In this document: positions 59,915 through 64,000 of the stretch, in pieces | Numbering within the stretch: position 1 is the first letter of the stretch | Layout of the letters: the number at the start of each line of letters is the position of its first letter | Source of the DNA: Lichenicola sp965198575 | Lineage (GTDB): Bacteria; Pseudomonadota; Alphaproteobacteria; Acetobacterales; Acetobacteraceae | Direction: 5' to 3' | NCBI RefSeq assembly: GCF_965198575.1 | Contig: NZ_OZ240671.1 | Coordinates: 3,658,001 to 3,722,000 of the forward strand | DNA: 64,000 bases | Program-made: the position numbers and the translations under genes | The notes under the pieces: model-generated | What the model was told of the DNA's origin: nothing | Seen by the model: the letters and a program-made list of their open reading frames with translations, nothing else | Database searches by the model: none

Positions 59915-61651
59915 ATGCTGACGCTCAGTGTCCTGCGCTGCCCGACCGGTGTTCCGCCGGAAACCCGCACGATCAGCGGCACCGAATTCTCCATCGGCCG
60001 CGACCAGAAGAACGACTGGGTGCTGCCCGATCCGGACCGCTTCCTCTCCAAGCGCCACTGCGTGCTGAGCCTCGGTGCGTCCGGCTGGCAGATCGCCGAC
60101 ACCAGCACCAACGGCACCTACCTCAACCACGACATCGATCCGATCCGCGAAGCCCCGCGCGGACTGCGCGACGGCGACCGCATCCTGCTCGGCGCCTACG
60201 AGATGGAGGTCTCGATCCAGGCCGCCGAGGAGCCGATGTATCCGCCGGGAGGAGAGGCGGAGGATGCGCATGATGGGCTGCATCCGGACCTGCACGGCGA
60301 TCCCGATCCCGGTCCGATTGGCCCCCGTGCCACCGGCGGCGGGGCGACCGGTGCGGCGGCGTATTCGGATGACCGGCTCCTCGGCGACCCGTTCCCGCCT
60401 TCGCCGCACGATCCGCTCGGCCTGGCGACCGGCCACCAGATCGGGCTGCCCGACGATTATGATCCGCTCGCACCGGCCGACGAGCTGCGGGACAACGCGC
60501 CGGTGGTGCAGGACCGCGCCTTCCTCGATGCGCGCTACACGCCGCCGCGCACCTCCGCCGATCTGCTGCCCGACGACTGGGACGACGAGACGCCGCTGCA
60601 GCCTGCTGCCCGGACCGCTCCGGCAGCCGAGCCGCCGCCCGTCGTTCCCCCGGCGCCGGCCGCCGATCCGCTCGCCCTGTCACCGGAGCCCGTGTCTCAC
60701 CCACCGCTTGCAGCGCCGGATTGGCAGGCGACGCTGCCTGAGGCTCCACCGGAAGCGGCGCCCGTGCTGCCCGATCATCCGGCCTCTGCGGTGGCGCCTG
60801 CGCCGCTGCCGGAGCTGGAACCGGTGGTCGCCCCGCCGCCGGCTGCCCCTCCCTCGGTGGCGCCATCCCCGTCGACCCCGGAAGTGTCGTCGTCCACAGC
60901 TCACGGTTTCCAGAACGACAGGGCCACCGCGCCGGCGCCGGTCCTGGTGCAGCCGCCGGCGCAGCGACCGGGTCGCCCGGCCGATCCGGCTGCGTCGGCG
61001 GGTGGCGAGGCCGGCTTCGCAGCGTTTCTCGAGGGTGCCGGCGTAATTCCTGCCGCGATGCCGGGCGAGGCGGTCTCCCTGGCGACGCTGCGATCGCTCG
61101 GCGGCGCGTTCCGGGCGGTCGTGCATGGCATCCGCCGGATCATGATCGGCCGCGCCTCGATCAAGGGCGAGTTCCGCATCGAGCAGACGATGATCCGGGC
61201 CAGCGGCAACAACCCGCTGAAGTTCTCCGCCGACGACGAGGACGCGCTCGCGGCATTGCTCAATCTCGGCCGCCGCAGCGACGTGTCGCCGGAAGCCGCG
61301 ATCGCCGACAGCCTGCGCGACATGCGGCTGCACGAGATCGCCATGACCACCGCGATGCAGGAGGCGGTGCGCGATCTGCTGGCGCGCCTCGAGCCGAAGC
61401 GGCTGATGGACCAGGTCGGGCATCATCCGATGGACAGCCTTGCGGTGTGGCGGCGGGCGCGCGGCTGGACGGCGTTCGAGACGCAGCACAAGCAGGTGGT
61501 CGAGGCGCTGTCGGATGATTTCGACAGCGTGTTCGGCAAGGCGTTCGCCCGTGCCTACGAGCGCGCGATGGCCGAGATCGAGACGGCGCCGGAGCAGGCG
61601 CTGGAGGCGCCCCGGTCCGCTGGCCGGTCGCGGATGCGCAGCAATGGATAG
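59915..61651 (+). CDS. tagH: T6SS FHA-domain protein (TagH/Fha)
   Basis: A 578-residue protein. The N-terminal FHA domain (residues 1-100) has the phosphothreonine-binding loops FSIGRDQKNDWVL, LSKRHC and STNGTYLN. A Pro/Ala-rich linker of about 250 residues follows. The C-terminal TagH/ImpI domain contains FRAVVHGIRRIMIGRASIKGEFRIEQTMIRASGNNPLKFS and ARGWTAFETQHKQVVEALSDDFDSVFGKAFARAYERAM, the type VI FHA tail. Fha proteins recruit T6SS assembly in response to kinase phosphorylation; the kinase upstream is the obvious partner. Confidence 0.95.
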   Translation: MLTLSVLRCPTGVPPETRTISGTEFSIGRDQKNDWVLPDPDRFLSKRHCVLSLGASGWQIADTSTNGTYLNHDIDPIREAPRGLRDGDRILLGAYEMEVSIQAAEEPMYPPGGEAEDAHDGLHPDLHGDPDPGPIGPRATGGGATGAAAYSDDRLLGDPFPPSPHDPLGLATGHQIGLPDDYDPLAPADELRDNAPVVQDRAFLDARYTPPRTSADLLPDDWDDETPLQPAARTAPAAEPPPVVPPAPAADPLALSPEPVSHPPLAAPDWQATLPEAPPEAAPVLPDHPASAVAPAPLPELEPVVAPPPAAPPSVAPSPSTPEVSSSTAHGFQNDRATAPAPVLVQPPAQRPGRPADPAASAGGEAGFAAFLEGAGVIPAAMPGEAVSLATLRSLGGAFRAVVHGIRRIMIGRASIKGEFRIEQTMIRASGNNPLKFSADDEDALAALLNLGRRSDVSPEAAIADSLRDMRLHEIAMTTAMQEAVRDLLARLEPKRLMDQVGHHPMDSLAVWRRARGWTAFETQHKQVVEALSDDFDSVFGKAFARAYERAMAEIETAPEQALEAPRSAGRSRMRSNG

Positions 61652-61687
61652 GTGTGGCGGGCGGCCGCGCGCTGCAGGAGAGACCGC

Positions 61688-63016
61688 GTGAGCTGGACCA
61701 ATCGCGTCGCGTGGCAGGAGGGCATGTTCCTGCGCGCACAGCATTTCCAGCAGCAGGATCGCTGGGCGGAAACCCAGCTGCGGGCCAGCCTGGCACATCT
61801 GCGGCCGCATCCCTGGGGGGTGAGCAGCCTCGGAATTGCCCGCGACCTGCTCAATGCCGGCCGCTTTGCGCTGGATGGCGGGGCCGGGCTGTTCGAGGAC
61901 GGCACCCCGTTCCAGATCCCGGGCGAGGCCGACTTGCCGGCGCCGTTCGAGGTCCCGGATACCGCGCGCAACGTGCTGATCCACCTCGCTTTGCCGGTCC
62001 GCCAGGCCGGCGCGCTGGAGATGGCGACGGCCACCCGCGACGAGGGCCGCTACCGGCCGCGCGCCTTCGAAGCATACGACACGCAATCGGGAGTGAGCCA
62101 GCCGGCCGAGTTGCAGGTCGGCCGGCTCAGGCTGCGCTACATGCTCGATACCGACGACCGCGAAGGCTATCTCTGCCTGCCGGTGGCGCGCATCACCGAG
62201 GTGATGTCGGACCGGCGCGTGGTGCTCGATCCGCGCTGGATCCCACCGGCGCTGCTGTGCTCGGCGGTGGCCCCGCTGGCGGCGATCCCGGTGGAGCTCG
62301 CCGGCATGCTGAACCAGCGTGGCGAGGCGGTGGCCGCCCGGCTGACCGCGCCCGGCCACAAGGGCAGCGCCGAGATCGCGGATTTCCTGCTGCTGCAGGC
62401 GGTGAATGGCTGGCAGGTGGTGATGGCGCACCATGCCGATGCCGGCAACCTGCATCCCGAGGAGCTCTACCGCGCGCTGCTGCAGATGGCCGGCGAGCTC
62501 TCGACCTTCACCGACCAGCGCCGGCGTCCGAGCACGTACCCCCCGTACCAGCAGGCCGACCTGCAGCGCTCCTTCGCGCCGGTGCTGGCCGATATCCGTC
62601 GCTCGCTGTCGGCGGTGCTCGAGCAGACGGCGGTGATGATCCCGCTGCAGGAGCGCCGGCATGGCGTGCGCGTCGGCGCCATCACCGATCGCAGCCTGCT
62701 GGCGTCGGCGAACTTCGTGCTGGCGGTGCAGGCGGAGATGCCGACCGAGAACCTGCGCCGGCTGTTCCCGTCGACGGTGAAAATCGGTGCGGTCGAGCAT
62801 ATCCGCGAGCTGGTCAACGTGGCGTTGCCGGGCATCGGGCTCAGGGCGCTTCCGGTGGCGCCACGGCAGATGCCGTTCTACGCCGGCGCGTCCTACTTCG
62901 AGCTCGACCGGAATTCGCGGCACTGGCAGCAGATGGCGGCGTCGGGCGGGTTTGCGGTTCATGTCTCGGGCGACTATCCGGGGCTGACGATCGAGCTCTG
63001 GGCGATCCGCAGCTGA
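61688..63016 (+). CDS. tssK: T6SS baseplate protein TssK
   Basis: A 442-residue protein (ImpJ/VasE). Its start MSWTNRVAWQEGMFLRAQHFQQQDRW is diagnostic. It continues with YMLDTDDREGYLCLPVARITE, PPYQQADLQRSFAPVLADIRRSLS and the membrane-complex-binding C-terminal part ending ELWAIRS. TssK links the baseplate to TssL/TssM. GTG start at 61688 with a GGAGAG site. Confidence 0.96.
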   Translation: MSWTNRVAWQEGMFLRAQHFQQQDRWAETQLRASLAHLRPHPWGVSSLGIARDLLNAGRFALDGGAGLFEDGTPFQIPGEADLPAPFEVPDTARNVLIHLALPVRQAGALEMATATRDEGRYRPRAFEAYDTQSGVSQPAELQVGRLRLRYMLDTDDREGYLCLPVARITEVMSDRRVVLDPRWIPPALLCSAVAPLAAIPVELAGMLNQRGEAVAARLTAPGHKGSAEIADFLLLQAVNGWQVVMAHHADAGNLHPEELYRALLQMAGELSTFTDQRRRPSTYPPYQQADLQRSFAPVLADIRRSLSAVLEQTAVMIPLQERRHGVRVGAITDRSLLASANFVLAVQAEMPTENLRRLFPSTVKIGAVEHIRELVNVALPGIGLRALPVAPRQMPFYAGASYFELDRNSRHWQQMAASGGFAVHVSGDYPGLTIELWAIRS

Positions 63017-63050
63017 GCCGCGGCCGGATGCAGCGACCCATGAGCCAGCC

Positions 63051-64000
63051 ATGAGCGACAACCCGTTCTCCGAGCCGGACGACAACGAACGCACGATCAT
63101 CCGGCCGATCCCGGGCGGCAGGCGCGTCGGACCGGATGTGCCCGCGGCTGCAACCGCACTCGGAGGCGGCCCGGCTGTCGCGCCGCCTGGCAGCGCTGAT
63201 CCGGGCGTCCTGGATCCGGGTCCGGCCGATGCCGGCGCCGGCTTCGTCGATCTGCCGAAGGGTGCCGGGGCGCCGATCGTGGCCGCGGCAGCCGGCTGCC
63301 TCAGCCTGCTCGGACGCCTGCGCAACGCCTTCTCGGTGCCCGACGCGACGGCGCTGCGCGAGCATGCGGTGCAGGAGTTGCGGCGTTTCGAGCAGATCCT
63401 GCGCGCCCAGAACCTGCCGATGGAGCAGTTGCGGCCGGCGCATTACGCGCTCTGCGCCAGCCTCGACGACGTGGTGCAGGCAACCCCCTGGGGCAGCCGC
63501 GGCGCCTGGGCCGACGCCTCGCTGGTCTCGACATTCCACCAGGAAGTCAGGGCGGGCGAGCGCTTCTTCGACCTGTTGGCGCAGCTGCGGCAGAACCCCG
63601 GCAAGTTCCTGCAGATCGTCGAGCTGATGTACCTCTGCATGTCGCTCGGCATGCAGGGGCGCTACCGGCTTTCCCCCCGCGGACCAGCCGAGCTCGACCG
63701 GGTGCGCGAGGAAACCTACGTCCTCATCATGCGCAACCGCGCGCCGGGGGAGCGGGCGTTGTCGCCGCATTGGCAGGGCGTGGCGGCACCGTATCGCCGG
63801 CAGCGCTTCAGCCTGCCGGTGTGGGTGGCGGCCCTCGCGGGGCTGGCGATCATCGCGGCGGTATATGTCTGGGCCTCGCTCGGCCTCGCCGGCGACTCCG
63901 ACCGGCTGTTCGCCTCCGGGCTGGCGGTGCCGCCCGGCCACATGCCGGCGATCGCCCGCAACATCCCGGTCGAGGCGGTCCGCACGGTGGCGTCGCCGAC
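63051..64000 (+). CDS. tssL: T6SS membrane-complex protein TssL (DotU/IcmH), partial
   Basis: The gene runs off the right edge after about 316 residues. N-terminal 70 residues are polar/proline-rich. The DotU domain follows: LLGRLRNAF, QELRRFEQILRAQNLPMEQLRPAHYALCASLDDVVQATPWG, FHQEVRAGERFFDLLAQLRQNPGKFLQIVELMYLCMSLGMQGRYRLSPRG. One C-terminal transmembrane helix lies at about residues 260-280 (PVWVAALAGLAIIAAVYVWASLGL). It continues past the helix, so a periplasmic OmpA-like extension is possible. tssM is expected further right. Confidence 0.95.
   Translation, partial: MSDNPFSEPDDNERTIIRPIPGGRRVGPDVPAAATALGGGPAVAPPGSADPGVLDPGPADAGAGFVDLPKGAGAPIVAAAAGCLSLLGRLRNAFSVPDATALREHAVQELRRFEQILRAQNLPMEQLRPAHYALCASLDDVVQATPWGSRGAWADASLVSTFHQEVRAGERFFDLLAQLRQNPGKFLQIVELMYLCMSLGMQGRYRLSPRGPAELDRVREETYVLIMRNRAPGERALSPHWQGVAAPYRRQRFSLPVWVAALAGLAIIAAVYVWASLGLAGDSDRLFASGLAVPPGHMPAIARNIPVEAVRTVASP

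Noticed and set aside
60680..63325. 881-codon minus-strand frame antisense to tagH and tssK
   Set aside because: Arg/His-rich shadow; both sense genes are clear T6SS families.

Overview
The window is G+C-rich, gene-dense bacterial chromosome and looks like an alphaproteobacterium, most likely of the Acetobacteraceae/Rhodospirillales. The indications are a class I lysyl-tRNA synthetase, Usg and DUF4169 small proteins, a CarD-type regulator, an FeS-type (PhrB/CryB-like) photolyase, an aerobic hemF next to cytochrome bc1 genes, and CIRCE-controlled groESL. The lineage is inferred from gene content, not measured. No rRNA, tRNA, CRISPR array, IS element or prophage was recognised, so this appears to be resident chromosome.

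Region 1 (1-38.4 kb) is mostly housekeeping and metabolic. In order it holds: a two-PAS sensor cut by the window edge; a GT39-like membrane glycosyltransferase; an Smr protein overlapping an FeS photolyase; a TctC/Bug-like binding protein that looks frameshifted; hemF; cytochrome b and c1 without an adjacent Rieske gene; MTA phosphorylase; a DUF3309 peptide; an MFS carrier; a dienelactone hydrolase; DUF4169 and usg; groES-groEL with two CIRCE boxes around one promoter; a cold-shock protein; a DinG-like helicase; class I lysS followed by a shortened MprF-like protein; an EamA exporter divergent from an Lrp regulator; an ABM-domain pseudogene; a GFA protein; a chemoreceptor; MgtC; a four-gene peptide ABC importer with fused ATPases; a UDG-like protein, a sirtuin, a PCu(A)C-like protein and ThpR; a Bax-inhibitor-1 protein; and CarD.

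Region 2 (38.5 kb to the right edge) is a type VI secretion (T6SS) locus. clpV-hcp run leftwards. From the same 208-bp gap a long, tightly packed set runs rightwards: tssA, tssB, tssC, a second tssC-like gene, tagJ/impE, tssE, tssF, tssG, then four uncommon genes, then vgrG, an unrecognised gene, an FHA-domain gene (tagH/fha), tssK and tssL (cut by the edge). tssM, tssJ, PAAR and obvious effector/immunity genes are not seen.

The four uncommon genes (51.6-57.2 kb) are the most interesting part. They encode a methyltransferase with the MethyTransf_Reg architecture of rickettsial protein-lysine methyltransferases; an exported caspase-fold-like protein lacking the catalytic dyad and ending in a peptidoglycan-binding domain; a membrane Tll0287-like (DUF3365) CxxCH sensor with a bare HAMP and no output domain; and a soluble Ser/Thr kinase with a duplicated C-terminal module. 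The last three overlap end to start. With the FHA protein downstream they suggest a redox or haem-sensing, phosphorylation-dependent (and perhaps methylation-dependent) control circuit for this T6SS. That function is inference.
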